Assembly (NCBI RefSeq): GCF_028473145.1
Contig: NZ_CP092370.1
Span: 434,001 to 498,000, forward strand
Origin: Flavobacterium sp. CBA20B-1
GTDB taxonomy: Bacteria; Bacteroidota; Bacteroidia; Flavobacteriales; Flavobacteriaceae
Length of the DNA stretch: 64,000 bases
Direction of reading: 5' to 3'
The translations under genes and the position numbers were made by a program. The notes under the pieces were generated by a model. It made no database searches. It saw nothing but the letters and a program-made list of their open reading frames with translations, and was not told the DNA's origin. Numbering within the stretch: the first letter of the stretch is position 1; the number at the start of each line of letters is the position of its first letter. Shown here piece after piece: positions 1 to 8,912 of this stretch.

Positions 1-407
1 ATTCTGCCTGATGACGAACCTTTTTCCACATTAATTACTAAATCATATTTGGTGCGTTTCAATGAAAACCAAACTTTTAAATATTCCGAAAAATCTTTTA
101 AAGGTTTTTTGGGAAGTTCAATAATGTTTTGAACCTGTGGATAATTTTGAAAAATAATGGGCGTTATTTTTCCTTTTACAAATAAATCGATGGTGCAGTT
201 TGGAAAAGTATTGCAAATTTCCTGCACTAAGGGCGTAATTAAAAGCATGTTGCCCAACCGATGATTGGGCCGACTAATTAACACACGCTGCACTTGGAAA
301 TTGTTTGCTTTTTTTTGCATTTCGCCGATCGATTTTTTCCCAATGTTTTGGGTTAAAGCGTGCATTAGCTTTCTGCGAACCACATTGGCTTTCGATTTTA
401 AGCTCAT
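1..407 (-). CDS. glycosyltransferase family 9 protein (heptosyltransferase-like), 3' end outside the window
   Basis: The first 135 codons of a gene reading leftward off the window edge. After a basic N-terminus the protein contains RPNHRLGNMLLITPL, the glycine-rich start of the first Rossmann half of family 9 glycosyltransferases (ADP-heptose:LPS heptosyltransferases), followed by a beta-strand/helix pattern and DLVINVEKGSSSGR. Such enzymes add sugars to the LPS core at the inner membrane. The start is the ATG at 407, because the frame upstream is not protein-like. Acceptor and donor sugar cannot be told from this part. The family call is fairly safe; the function is inferred. Confidence 0.75.
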   Translation of the reverse strand, partial: MSLKSKANVVRRKLMHALTQNIGKKSIGEMQKKANNFQVQRVLISRPNHRLGNMLLITPLVQEICNTFPNCTIDLFVKGKITPIIFQNYPQVQNIIELPKKPLKDFSEYLKVWFSLKRTKYDLVINVEKGSSSGR

Positions 408-429
408 TTTATAGCAGTATAGATTAGGT

Positions 430-819
430 TTATTCTTTATTTTTTGGGTTGAATTCGTTTTCGCGATGGGTGGTGTATAAATAAATATTGGTCATAAAAA
501 ACCAGATAAAACCAAATAAAAACCACTTAAGAATATCGGCAGTGCGAACAATTGCTTTGTTATAATCTTGTAATAATTTTAAAATCTGACCATCTGTTTT
601 AATATCGTTAACGGTTTCAGGATAGCCAAAAGTTTCTAATATTGGGGTAGAAGGTACGCACAACCATAAAACCACCGAATAAATACCGAAGAGTATTAAT
701 GATAATTTCATTTTGCTAAATGCATCCACATTTTTGCTTCTAAACCGAACAAAATATGCAGTGAGATACATTAAAAATAAAAAAGCTACTACATATATTA
801 TAGGTATTTCTTTTAGCAT
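430..819 (-). CDS. small integral membrane protein, unknown function
   Basis: A 129-residue protein beginning MLKEIPIIYVVAFLFL. It has about three hydrophobic segments (near residues 5-22, 38-55 and 98-115) and a charged C-terminus ending FNPKNKE. An earlier in-frame ATG at 912 would make the gene overlap the Nudix gene by more than 80 bases and add a non-membrane-like leader, so the ATG at 819, just after the Nudix stop, is preferred. I do not recognise the family. It may be co-transcribed with the Nudix gene, which lies 10 bases upstream. Confidence 0.6.
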   Translation of the reverse strand: MLKEIPIIYVVAFLFLMYLTAYFVRFRSKNVDAFSKMKLSLILFGIYSVVLWLCVPSTPILETFGYPETVNDIKTDGQILKLLQDYNKAIVRTADILKWFLFGFIWFFMTNIYLYTTHRENEFNPKNKE

Positions 820-829
820 AGTTACAAAT

Positions 830-1255
830 TTATAAGTTATACTTTTTTTGCAATTTATTAAAAACCAATTGATCAACCGGCAATGTAAACGGATTATTTC
901 CATCGATTGCAACCCATTCTATCTGCTGAATGTTTTCATCTAAGACTTGCATTTGCTCTATATTTAAAATAGTTGCAAAAAAATAAAGCGTTAACAATTG
1001 TTTGTGGTCTTTTGCTAATGAATCTACAAAATTTTCCTGGATATAAAAAGGTTCATTGACATCAATTTTCAAATTGAGCTCTTCTGCAAATTCCCGCTTC
1101 AGACAATCTACCGTTCCTTCGCCCAATTCTAAACCGCCACCCGGAAGCTTAGTGACCACTACACCCGAAAAAGGTTCTTTCAATGTTAATAACTTGTTGT
1201 TTATAACACACAATGCATATACCCGAATGTTGAATCCTTTTAAATTGCCTTCCAT
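830..1255 (-). CDS. Nudix hydrolase
   Basis: A 141-residue protein of typical single-domain Nudix length. The Nudix box runs from G40 to about L62, with the core REFAEEL (R54-L60) that binds the catalytic metal; the usual glycine before the last hydrophobic residue is asparagine here. Nudix enzymes cleave nucleoside diphosphates linked to another group; the substrate cannot be read from the sequence. The preceding strand ends in KLPGGGLELGEG as in MutT/NUDT-type proteins. The small membrane gene follows after 10 bases, so the two probably form one transcript. Confidence 0.85.
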   Translation of the reverse strand: MEGNLKGFNIRVYALCVINNKLLTLKEPFSGVVVTKLPGGGLELGEGTVDCLKREFAEELNLKIDVNEPFYIQENFVDSLAKDHKQLLTLYFFATILNIEQMQVLDENIQQIEWVAIDGNNPFTLPVDQLVFNKLQKKYNL

Positions 1256-1355
1256 CTTTCAAAATTATTCATATTTAATGAATTTTTTATGATTTTGCTT
1301 TTAATTTAGAGCGATTTCACAATAAATAACGACACAAATCATCTGAAAGTATAAT

Positions 1356-1431
1356 TATCGGTTTTAAAGGCGATAATTAAGATTATCGGTTGAATAAGCG
1401 ATATTTTAAAATATAGGTTAAACAAACGATA
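1356..1431 (+). promoter_or_regulatory. three operator-like repeats, 28-base period, upstream of the SatD gene
   Basis: Three 20-base elements start at 1356, 1384 and 1412, exactly 28 bases apart. The first two are TATCG-N10-CGATA and the third is TATAG-N10-CGATA, so each is an inverted repeat as well as part of a direct repeat. The half-site is followed by GTT in all three. Ten bases after the third lies TATCTTTA (1441-1448), close to the Bacteroidetes -7 box, and the SatD start is at 1470. The third element therefore sits near the -33 region. Binding by the SatD-type protein, which has a predicted helix-turn-helix, is inference. Confidence 0.6.
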
Positions 1432-1469
1432 TTTTTTTTGTATCTTTAACTTTTAATACATTCATATAC

Positions 1470-2084
1470 ATGATTGCAATTATAACAGGCGATATCGTTT
1501 CATCGCGCACTTTAGACCCCAAAATTTGGCTTCATCACCTTAAGAAAGGTTTAGAAACGCTTGCAGCATCATCCTTTCATTGGGAAATATACCGAGGCGA
1601 CAGTTTTCAATTTAAAACCACCCCCGAAGATGCTTTATTACACGCCATTTTGTTAAAAACATGGGTTAAACATTTAAAGGAGATAGACGTGCGTTTAAGC
1701 ATTGGAATTGGAGAACAATCGTTTGAAGGAACAAAAATTACCGAAGCAAACGGTTCTGCTTTTGAGCTTTCGGGCGAAGGTTTTGATGCATTAGACAAGA
1801 AAAATTTAACCATAAACACACCCCATAAATCGCTAAACGACACTTTTAGGGTTATGACCGATTTATCTTTGCTGATTATGGATAAATGGTCGGATAAATC
1901 GGCCGAAATTATCTATTTAAAACTTAAAAATCCTACTTGGAACCAAACACAAATTGCAGCACAATTGAACAAAAAACAAAGCACGATAAGCGAAGCCTTG
2001 AAACGCGGCGGTTTTGAAGAAATTGAACAATTCATAAATTATTATAAACAAACAATGATACATTATGTGGCTACTTTTACTTAA
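1470..2084 (+). CDS. SatD family protein with C-terminal helix-turn-helix
   Basis: A 204-residue protein starting MIAIITGDIVSSRTL, the conserved N-terminus of the SatD family, named after a streptococcal acid-tolerance operon. The C-terminal part contains QTQIAAQLNKKQSTISEAL (about residues 153-171), a good helix-turn-helix, so DNA binding is likely. The gene overlaps the following DUF3307 gene by 20 bases, as expected for a coupled operon. The three regularly spaced inverted repeats upstream suggest autoregulation. The molecular function of SatD is not established, so the regulator role is inferred from the helix-turn-helix and the operators. Confidence 0.8.
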   Translation: MIAIITGDIVSSRTLDPKIWLHHLKKGLETLAASSFHWEIYRGDSFQFKTTPEDALLHAILLKTWVKHLKEIDVRLSIGIGEQSFEGTKITEANGSAFELSGEGFDALDKKNLTINTPHKSLNDTFRVMTDLSLLIMDKWSDKSAEIIYLKLKNPTWNQTQIAAQLNKKQSTISEALKRGGFEEIEQFINYYKQTMIHYVATFT

Positions 2085-2790
2085 ATTTCTGGCAGCTCAT
2101 TTTCTGGGCGATTTTGTTTTTCAGACCAAAAAAATGGTGCAACACAAAAAGAAAAGCATTTATTTTTTAAGCCATATCGTGATACATACTGCATTGCTCA
2201 TTGTTTTTTTATGGAACGATGAAATGTGGTGGGCAATAGCTTATGTGGTTGTTTTACATGCAATTACCGATTGGTTGAAATTGCAATTAAGCCATAAAAT
2301 GAAATCATCTGTTTTGTTTGTATTGGATCAGCTGCTGCATTTTGCTTCGATTACATCGGCATTGATGCTTTTTTCAACATTGCGCATTTCGCTTGATTTT
2401 TTAAATAATCCGCAATGATGGTTGGTGTTGGTAGCAATTATTTTAGTAACCCAAGTAACCGCCATTTTTATCCGAATTATTTTATCGCCTTATCAAGAGC
2501 ACAAGAAAATTAGAAAAGAAGACAAACAAAATGACAAAAAAGTGTTATTCAATGCCGGAAAATACATTGGAATATTAGAGCGATTGTTTATTTTTGGCTT
2601 TGTAGTAGCCAACTTTTGGGAAGGAATAGGCTTTTTATTGGCCGCAAAATCCATATTTAGATTTGGTGATTTAAACAATGCCAAAGAACGCCATTTAACC
2701 GAGTATGTTTTAATAGGCACTTTTTTAAGCTTTGGTTGCGCCATTTTAGTAGGCTTGATTTTTAATTATGTTTTAATAAATTTAATATGA
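2065..2790 (+). pseudogene. DUF3307 membrane protein interrupted by an in-frame TGA
   Basis: Two open halves in the same frame are separated only by a TGA at 2416-2418. The first 117 residues (from MWLLLLKFLAAHFLGDFVFQ) are a clear DUF3307 domain with HAITDWLK and hydrophobic helices. The second half continues with membrane helices and ends at the overlap with the MmcQ gene. Together they give about 241 residues, the length I expect for the family. The codons around the stop read CAA TGA TGG TTG, so one substitution explains it. Alternatives are a truncated but working N-terminal domain, readthrough of TGA, or a sequencing error. Operon position is between SatD and MmcQ. Confidence 0.75.
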
Positions 2791-3143
2791 ACAATATAGA
2801 AGATTTTCGCGAATACTGTTTATCGTTTAAAGGGGTTACGGAAAAATTTCCGTTCGATGAAACCACACTTGTTTTTTATGTAATGAACAAAATGTTTTGT
2901 TTGGTGGATATTGAAACCTTTGAATATTGCAACTTAAAATGCGATCCAGACCAAGCCGAAGAACTGCGTGCAGAGCACAACGGTATTAAACCCGGCTACC
3001 ACATGAGCAAAAAGCATTGGAACAGCGTGTATTTTAACAGCGATGTTTCTCCCAAATTGCTAAAAGAATTAATTGTAAACTCTTACGATTTAGTGGTTAA
3101 AGGATTAACCAAAAAAGATCAAGCTGTTTTGAAGGAGATGTAG
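2787..3143 (+). CDS. MmcQ/YjbR family protein
   Basis: A 118-residue protein with the family features: an N-terminal EDFREYCLSFKGVTEKFPFD, a central FCLVDIE strand, then NLKCDPDQAEELRAEH and HMSKKHWNSVYFN near the C-terminus. Proteins of this fold resemble the CyaY-like double-wing DNA-binding fold, but their biological role is poorly known. Its ATG overlaps the stop of the DUF3307 frame (ATGA), so it is the third gene of the SatD operon. Length is normal and no lesion is visible. Confidence 0.85.
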   Translation: MNNIEDFREYCLSFKGVTEKFPFDETTLVFYVMNKMFCLVDIETFEYCNLKCDPDQAEELRAEHNGIKPGYHMSKKHWNSVYFNSDVSPKLLKELIVNSYDLVVKGLTKKDQAVLKEM

Positions 3144-3270
3144 TTTCTGTTTAATTTAAGAGATCTCGGTAATTAAATATGTAAACTTTACGGTATCAAT
3201 CAAATTAGTAATCTTGTATTAGTTTTGAAAATTTAACAAGTAAAAAGTCAAAAAGTATTTGTAAACTGTT

Positions 3271-3746
3271 TTACATCTTTTTTAGATCAAACTTATAAGC
3301 CAAACCAATTTGGAATGCGTGGTTTTTAGCATCAGCCGTCGTTACAGCATTTTATTATTTTGGTAATTTGTCTTCGTTATAAATATTGCTCAGACCAAAA
3401 TAGTAACGCGCTTCGAAACAAAAGTTTTTAAGAAAAGTATAAGAAGCTCCTGCAGTAAGACCATAATTTGTTTTTTTGAATAATTCCATGTTTTTTTGTT
3501 CAGTAGTTTCTGTAATTTGTTCTTCGGTAAAAGGCATGGTGCTTACAATTTCTTCTTTTGATTTAGATTGTATCAATTGGTTTATCTGCAAACCAAGACC
3601 AAGTTTTAATTGATCAATTAATTCATATTAAAAAAATGGGTAGCGAAAGATAATCTTGTTTAAATGTACTTTTTTGGTTTTCTACCATTTTACCTTATGC
3701 ACCCATTTGGTTGTAAATAAGCTCGGGTGTTATGCTAAGATAAAAA
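3271..3746 (-). pseudogene. decayed PorT-like outer-membrane beta-barrel protein
   Basis: Reading leftward, a barrel protein can be pieced together from three frames: NFYLSITPELIYNQMGA, a TAA, then DYLSLPIFL; a shift into YELIDQLKLGLGLQINQL and on to YGLTAGASYTFLKNFCFEAR; then another shift into AKNHAFQIGLAYKFDLKKM and a stop at 3271. The pattern of strands and the final KFDL-type strand match the PorT/outer-membrane beta-barrel family. The signal peptide and first strands are missing because the remnant begins at the trkA stop codon. At least one nonsense mutation and two frameshifts make it non-functional. Confidence 0.75.
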
Positions 3747-3749
3747 TTT

Positions 3750-4436
3750 CTATGCTTCTTTCGCAAATTTCTGTAGATCTTCGTTAGCTCCGTAAATCAC
3801 AATAATATCGTTTTGCAATAGGATAGTGGTGGGTTCGGGGATTCCCTGAACGCTTGCTACGGTTTTGCTTCGTCCAAGAAAGGTTTTCTCTTGTGTATCG
3901 CGAATAATTGTTAGTATCAACACATTGTGGCGTTCGGTGAATTTCACGTCTGCTATTGTTTTTCCAATGTACTTTTGAGGCACAACAATTTCCACAATAC
4001 TGAAATTTTTGTTTAATTCAAACGAATCTACAACGCCTTTTAAACATAGTTTTTTAGACCAACGCTCGGCGGTTTCTTCTTCCGGACGAACAATTTCGCT
4101 TACGCCAATTGCTTGCAATACGTTTTCATGCAAGGGATTAATGGAGCGGCTTATCAATCTTTTAACGCCTAAGTTTTTAAATAGCGCTGTAACCATAATG
4201 TTTGCCCCTTCATCTTCACCAATACATACCATCACCACATCGGTGTTTTTTAATGGTAAATGCGATATGGAAGTTTGGTCGGTGGCGTTCATGCAAATCG
4301 TGTGCGACAGCTTATCTTTTAATAAAGAAACTCTTTCTGCTCTTGAATCAACTCCAATTACTTCGTTTCCTTGCTGTGTTAATTTTTCGGCTAAAGATCC
4401 ACCAAAATTTCCTAAACCTATTATTATAAATTTCAT
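3750..4436 (-). CDS. trkA: TrkA/KtrA-type potassium uptake regulator (RCK domain)
   Basis: A 228-residue cytoplasmic protein with the two-part RCK layout. Residues 1-130 form a Rossmann domain with GLGNFGGSLA as the dinucleotide-binding loop and an acidic residue at the end of the second strand (VIGVDS). About residues 140-228 form the RCK_C ligand-binding domain. These subunits assemble into a ring that gates the TrkH/KtrB channel in response to nucleotides. The trkH gene lies directly upstream with an 11-base gap, which supports the pairing. One Rossmann domain rather than two makes it KtrA-like. Confidence 0.9.
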   Translation of the reverse strand: MKFIIIGLGNFGGSLAEKLTQQGNEVIGVDSRAERVSLLKDKLSHTICMNATDQTSISHLPLKNTDVVMVCIGEDEGANIMVTALFKNLGVKRLISRSINPLHENVLQAIGVSEIVRPEEETAERWSKKLCLKGVVDSFELNKNFSIVEIVVPQKYIGKTIADVKFTERHNVLILTIIRDTQEKTFLGRSKTVASVQGIPEPTTILLQNDIIVIYGANEDLQKFAKEA

Positions 4437-4447
4437 TTATTCTACTT

Positions 4448-6187
4448 TTAATTAATTAATATTTCATCAGAAGGATAATGATAATTTGCTTGCCTGCTTT
4501 TCTTGAAAAATGCAATTAAAATGGTAAGCATACTTACCCTTCCTACAAACATAGTGGTGATTAAAACCATTTTGCTTTCACTGCTTAAATTTCCCGTGAT
4601 ACCTAAACTAAGACCTGTGGTGCTATATGCAGAAAAGCTTTCAAAGGCAATGTCTAACAAAGGAATTTCATTATTAAAATGTGAAATTAAGAAAATACTA
4701 AAACCTATCGCAATCAATGATAAACTCATTACGGCAAATGCCCTACGAACTGAAATATCTGCGATTTCGCGTCTGAAAGCTTCTATTTTGGTTTTTCCTT
4801 TTGCCAAACTAAAATAATTCAATGTGGCAATTGCAAAGGTGCTGGTTTTTATACCACCACCTGTTGAAGCTGGCGATGCACCAATCCACATAAGAAAGAT
4901 AATGATAATGATTGATGAAAAATGCAGTTCACTAAAATCTATGGAGTTGAAGCCTGCAGTCCGCGGTGTGGTAGCTGTGAACAAAGCCGTAACCACCTTT
5001 CCAACGCCTGTATGCATATGCAATACATTGTAATATTCTTTAATATAAATCACTGCGGTTCCCAGAACAATTAAAATTAAAGAAGTGCGCAAATTAATTT
5101 TGTTACTAAGGGTTAAAATCCATGGGCGGTAGTTGTTTCTTTTCTCTGTGAATCTTAAGATGTATCGAATGATTAAATGCTTTAGATATCTAATGGAATT
5201 GATAACAATTGGAAATCCTAATCCACCGAAAACAAAAATAAGAATGATGATGAATTGCAAGGAATAATTATATACATATCCGGTTTCCATTAAACCATTT
5301 GGCAAGGTTGAAAAACCAGCGTTGCAGAAAGCTGAAACCGCATGAAAAATAGAAAAATAGATGCGATCGCCCAATGCAGGCAAAATGGTTTTATCTAAAT
5401 TTATAAATATAAGTAATGCACCAATGGTTTCAATAAAAAAAGTAATGGCTAAAATGCGCTTCACAGTGGTAAAAACTTCGCCTATTTTTTCTGAATTGGT
5501 CATATCGCTCAAAGCCAATTGATTTTCGTAGGTTGATCCACCTTTAAAAAAATAGCTGAAATAGCTGGCAAATGTCAAAATTCCCAAACCGCCAGCCTGA
5601 ATTAAGAGTAAAATAAGCGTTTTCCCAAACAAGGTGAAGTAACTGCTGGTATCAACCACGATTAATCCGGTAACACAAACGGCACTTGTAGAGGTGAATA
5701 ATGCATCGATAAAACTGATGCCGTTGGTAGTAGCTTTTGGCAACATCAATAACAAAGCTCCCGACAAAATTAGCATCATAAAGCTAATAATGAAAAGCTG
5801 TGCCGGATTAAGCAAAGAGCGTTTATAGCTGATTTTTGCGCGGGTAAATTCGCGAACAAGTTTTAAAATTACTGCTAAGCGCAACCAATGTGTGGTGTCT
5901 GAAAAACCTTCTAGCGAAATTTGTTTTAGTAAGCAATATACCACAAAAAGCACGCTGAGTACATCAAAAATAAAAACCGATAAAATGATATCTTTACGGT
6001 GGTAATAATACTTTAAAATGGTAAAGCTCACCCCAATCACAAGCACCAAGATATACAATACCAAAATGCTGTTTTTTGCAAACGGATACAAGCTGTAACC
6101 ATAATCTAAAATAAGACTAACAAGCGCCGCTAAGTGTAAAAATACTATAAATTGCTGTATCCATTTTGCATATAAAAAATCTTTCAT
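4448..6187 (-). CDS. trkH: TrkH/KtrB family potassium transporter
   Basis: A 579-residue inner-membrane protein. After about 130 residues of extra N-terminal helices come four membrane-pore-membrane repeats. The four pore loops are visible by their filter glycines: SAVCVTGL, SAFCNAGFS, TTPRTAGFN and SAYSTTGLS. This is the potassium-conducting subunit of a Trk/Ktr system, and trkA follows after 11 bases. It belongs to an operon with the DUF389 gene and nhaA upstream, which points to pH, sodium and potassium balance. The extended N-terminus is normal in Bacteroidetes TrkH. Confidence 0.92.
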   Translation of the reverse strand: MKDFLYAKWIQQFIVFLHLAALVSLILDYGYSLYPFAKNSILVLYILVLVIGVSFTILKYYYHRKDIILSVFIFDVLSVLFVVYCLLKQISLEGFSDTTHWLRLAVILKLVREFTRAKISYKRSLLNPAQLFIISFMMLILSGALLLMLPKATTNGISFIDALFTSTSAVCVTGLIVVDTSSYFTLFGKTLILLLIQAGGLGILTFASYFSYFFKGGSTYENQLALSDMTNSEKIGEVFTTVKRILAITFFIETIGALLIFINLDKTILPALGDRIYFSIFHAVSAFCNAGFSTLPNGLMETGYVYNYSLQFIIILIFVFGGLGFPIVINSIRYLKHLIIRYILRFTEKRNNYRPWILTLSNKINLRTSLILIVLGTAVIYIKEYYNVLHMHTGVGKVVTALFTATTPRTAGFNSIDFSELHFSSIIIIIFLMWIGASPASTGGGIKTSTFAIATLNYFSLAKGKTKIEAFRREIADISVRRAFAVMSLSLIAIGFSIFLISHFNNEIPLLDIAFESFSAYSTTGLSLGITGNLSSESKMVLITTMFVGRVSMLTILIAFFKKSRQANYHYPSDEILIN

Positions 6188-6198
6188 GGAATCGTTCT

Positions 6199-7509
6199 TT
6201 ATTTATTTTCATCAACATCCTGTAAAAGTAAGGTGTTGGAAACATTTAATCGCTGGTTAAGCCATTTTTTTATCTTAGCGATATCGGGTTTTTTTTCAGC
6301 ATCTTGTAAATGATACAAAACCACCCAATCAATTTTGGCACTATCTGTACCTGAGTATTTTTCAATTTTTCCCAACGAAACTTCTTTTAATTCAGGGAAA
6401 AGCACATTAATTTCTTTTACCAAGCCAGGCTCGTTTACTTTGTATTTATTTAATTCTTGGCGCAGGTTGTTAATGGTTACATCTTTTTCAGAAAGTGTAG
6501 CGTTTTGTTTGTTTACTTCGCTTAAAATTTCAGCTTTTAAATCGGCATCGTCTTGTCTAAAAATCATTTGGGTGTTTGTAAGCCCTGTTTCCTGTAACAT
6601 TTTGTTATACAAAGCCATATCCTCTTTGCTCAACTTTTTATTTAAAAAAGCCAATTCCACTTTTTTCGGATTGCTGTTATACGATAGTTTTTTATAGATA
6701 ACCGTGTAGCCACGGCTGTTGAATTCCGTATTAATGAAATCGTCAATATTTTTATTGAATTTTTTTTCTTGATACAGATTATAAGCCAAATAAAAACTTG
6801 GTATAATCATCACCATCATTAAAGTAGAAATACCATAGCGAATTCTTTTTTCGTTTTTTGGATCGATAGCAGCCGATGCCGGGTATTTTAAGTATTTAAT
6901 TACAAAAAATGTAGCCAAACATATAAAAAAGCAGTTGATGGTATACAAATAGAAAGCTCCTGCAAAATAAGAGAAATTAAAAGTAGCCAAGCCATAACCA
7001 GCAGTACACAAAGGCGGCATCAATGCGGTTGCAATGGCCACACCCGGAATTGGATTACCTTTTTCAACTCGGGTAAATGCAATCACACCTACTAATCCAC
7101 CAAAAAAAGCAATTAATACATCGTAAATATTCGGAGAAGTTCGAGCCAATAGTTCTGATTGCACATCTTTAAACGGACTCAAATAAAAGTAAAAAGCCGA
7201 AACAAATAAACTTACAGCTGTGGCAATTAATAAATTTTTTATCGATTTTCTTAACAGCACAAAGTTGTATGTTCCCAATGCTAAACCTGCTCCTAAAATA
7301 GGACCCATTAAAGGCGATATAAGCATGGCACCAATCACCACTGCTGTTGAATTTACGTTTAAACCAATTGATGCAATTATGATTGCACAAGCCAAAATCC
7401 ATAAATTAGATCCTCTAAAAGAAATGTTTGCAGTAACATTTTCTAAAACTTTTTCTTTATCTTCTTCACCATAGTGCAGATTGATAAAATCTAACAGTTT
7501 ATTGCTCAT
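6199..7509 (-). CDS. DUF389 (TIGR00341) family membrane protein
   Basis: A 436-residue protein. The N-terminal half has several membrane helices including VNSTAVVIGAMLISPLMGPI and GVAIATALMPPLCTAGYGLA, which are the hallmark segments of DUF389. The C-terminal 200 residues are soluble and include a heptad-like stretch around KQNATLSEKDVTINNLRQEL. The transport or structural role of this family is unknown. The gene sits between nhaA and trkH with 11-base gaps on each side, so a role in ion homeostasis is a reasonable inference from context only. Confidence 0.85.
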   Translation of the reverse strand: MSNKLLDFINLHYGEEDKEKVLENVTANISFRGSNLWILACAIIIASIGLNVNSTAVVIGAMLISPLMGPILGAGLALGTYNFVLLRKSIKNLLIATAVSLFVSAFYFYLSPFKDVQSELLARTSPNIYDVLIAFFGGLVGVIAFTRVEKGNPIPGVAIATALMPPLCTAGYGLATFNFSYFAGAFYLYTINCFFICLATFFVIKYLKYPASAAIDPKNEKRIRYGISTLMMVMIIPSFYLAYNLYQEKKFNKNIDDFINTEFNSRGYTVIYKKLSYNSNPKKVELAFLNKKLSKEDMALYNKMLQETGLTNTQMIFRQDDADLKAEILSEVNKQNATLSEKDVTINNLRQELNKYKVNEPGLVKEINVLFPELKEVSLGKIEKYSGTDSAKIDWVVLYHLQDAEKKPDIAKIKKWLNQRLNVSNTLLLQDVDENK

Positions 7510-7520
7510 TAAACATTATT

Positions 7521-8852
7521 TTAGTTGTTCTTTTTTGCCTGTTTATTGAGAACAATATATCCCAAAACACCACCAATAATCGATGCCACAAAAATACCTA
7601 TTTTGGCTTGAATCATATATTCTTCATGTTTAAAAGCCAATGAAGTCACAAACAATGACATGGTGAAACCGATGGATGCCAATAAGCCCAAACCAAACAA
7701 GTTTCGCACATTCATACCAGCGGGAAACGATGCAATTTTTAATTTCACCAAAAGCATGGTAAAACCAACTACTCCCACAACTTTTCCTACTAATAACCCA
7801 AGTGCCACACCCAAAGCTACATTGGTGCTAAATAAATGTTCAAAATCAATATCCAAAGAAACGCCCGCATTTGCCAACGCAAAAATTGGAATGATGATAA
7901 AGGTTACCATTGGGTGCATGGCATGTTCTAATCGTTGCAAAGGCGGCGTGGCGGCCACCGTATTTTCTTTAATCTCGTCTAAAACATGCAACTGTTCGTT
8001 TGTTAATGTAGGTTTGGTGTTGTCGGGGTCTAAGCTCTTGAATTTATCCAATAAATATTGTATGCTAGAGCTGAATACTTTTTCATCTATTTTTACATTT
8101 GCCGGAATGGTAAAAGCTGCTAAAACGGCTGCGATTGTGGCATGAACACCCGATAATAAGAATGTTGACCACACGCCACCAATTCCCAGAATGGCATAAA
8201 ACAAAATGCTTCTAACCCCCAATTTGTTTCCAATATACATGGCCATTAAAATCAGTATGCCCACAACCAAATAATACATTGATATTTCGGATGTATAGAA
8301 AAATGCAATTACCAATACAGCTCCTAAATCATCTACAATTGCCAATGCGGTTAAAAACACTTTTAACGTTAACGGAATACGGTTTCCAAGTAAATAGAGC
8401 ACTCCTAGCGCAAAAGCAATATCGGTTGCCATAGGTATTCCCCAACCGCTGTGCACTTCGCCCGATGGGTTTAATGATAAATAAATAATCGCCGGAACCA
8501 CCATACCGCCCAAAGCAGCTGCAATTGGCAACAATGCTTTTCGGGGATTTGATAATTCGCCACCCACAATTTCGCGTTTTAATTCTAAACCAACCACAAA
8601 AAAGAAAATAGCCATTAAACCATCGTTGATCCAATGATGCAGATTGTATTCAAAATAAGTGTTTCCGTCTAACTGAAACCCAAATTTATGCTCTAAAATA
8701 TGATGGTATTCGTCAGCAAAAACAGAGTTTGCTAAAAACAACGCGATAATTACACTGATTCCTAAAACAATTCCCCCAGATTTTTCTTGTTTAATAAAAC
8801 TTTGAATAGGCGATACTATTTTTTCTATAGGGGTCTTCCTTTTGTGCTCCAT
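7521..8852 (-). CDS. nhaA: NhaA sodium/proton antiporter
   Basis: A 443-residue inner-membrane antiporter. The key segments are WINDGLMAIFFFVVGLELKR, GIPMATDIAFALGVL and ALAIVDDLGAVLVIA; the paired aspartates in the last one are the ion-binding site of NhaA. It exports sodium in exchange for protons and supports growth at alkaline pH and high salt. It is the first gene of the nhaA-DUF389-trkH-trkA operon. An insertion of about 50 residues near the middle (around FKSLDPDNTKPTLTNEQL) is a cytoplasmic loop seen in some family members. Confidence 0.95.
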   Translation of the reverse strand: MEHKRKTPIEKIVSPIQSFIKQEKSGGIVLGISVIIALFLANSVFADEYHHILEHKFGFQLDGNTYFEYNLHHWINDGLMAIFFFVVGLELKREIVGGELSNPRKALLPIAAALGGMVVPAIIYLSLNPSGEVHSGWGIPMATDIAFALGVLYLLGNRIPLTLKVFLTALAIVDDLGAVLVIAFFYTSEISMYYLVVGILILMAMYIGNKLGVRSILFYAILGIGGVWSTFLLSGVHATIAAVLAAFTIPANVKIDEKVFSSSIQYLLDKFKSLDPDNTKPTLTNEQLHVLDEIKENTVAATPPLQRLEHAMHPMVTFIIIPIFALANAGVSLDIDFEHLFSTNVALGVALGLLVGKVVGVVGFTMLLVKLKIASFPAGMNVRNLFGLGLLASIGFTMSLFVTSLAFKHEEYMIQAKIGIFVASIIGGVLGYIVLNKQAKKNN

Positions 8853-8904
8853 TTAGTTTCCTTTTTTAAATTAATTGGGTAATTAAAAAATAAATTATGT
8901 GGTG

Positions 8905-8912
8905 CAAAAATA
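8905..8912 (-). promoter_or_regulatory. -7 box (TATTTTTG) before nhaA
   Basis: On the minus strand the sequence TATTTTTG fits the Bacteroidetes -7 consensus TAnnTTTG, about 55 bases before the nhaA ATG. I see no good -33 TTTG at the expected distance, so this is a moderate call. It would drive the four-gene ion-homeostasis operon. Confidence 0.4.

Noticed and set aside
1356..1431. CRISPR-like periodic repeat
   Set aside because: Only three units, spacers of 8 bases, and each unit is an inverted repeat placed before a gene with a helix-turn-helix. An operator array fits better.
4009..4455. Long open frame opposite trkA
   Set aside because: It lies fully within the antisense of a clear trkA gene and has no protein-like features.
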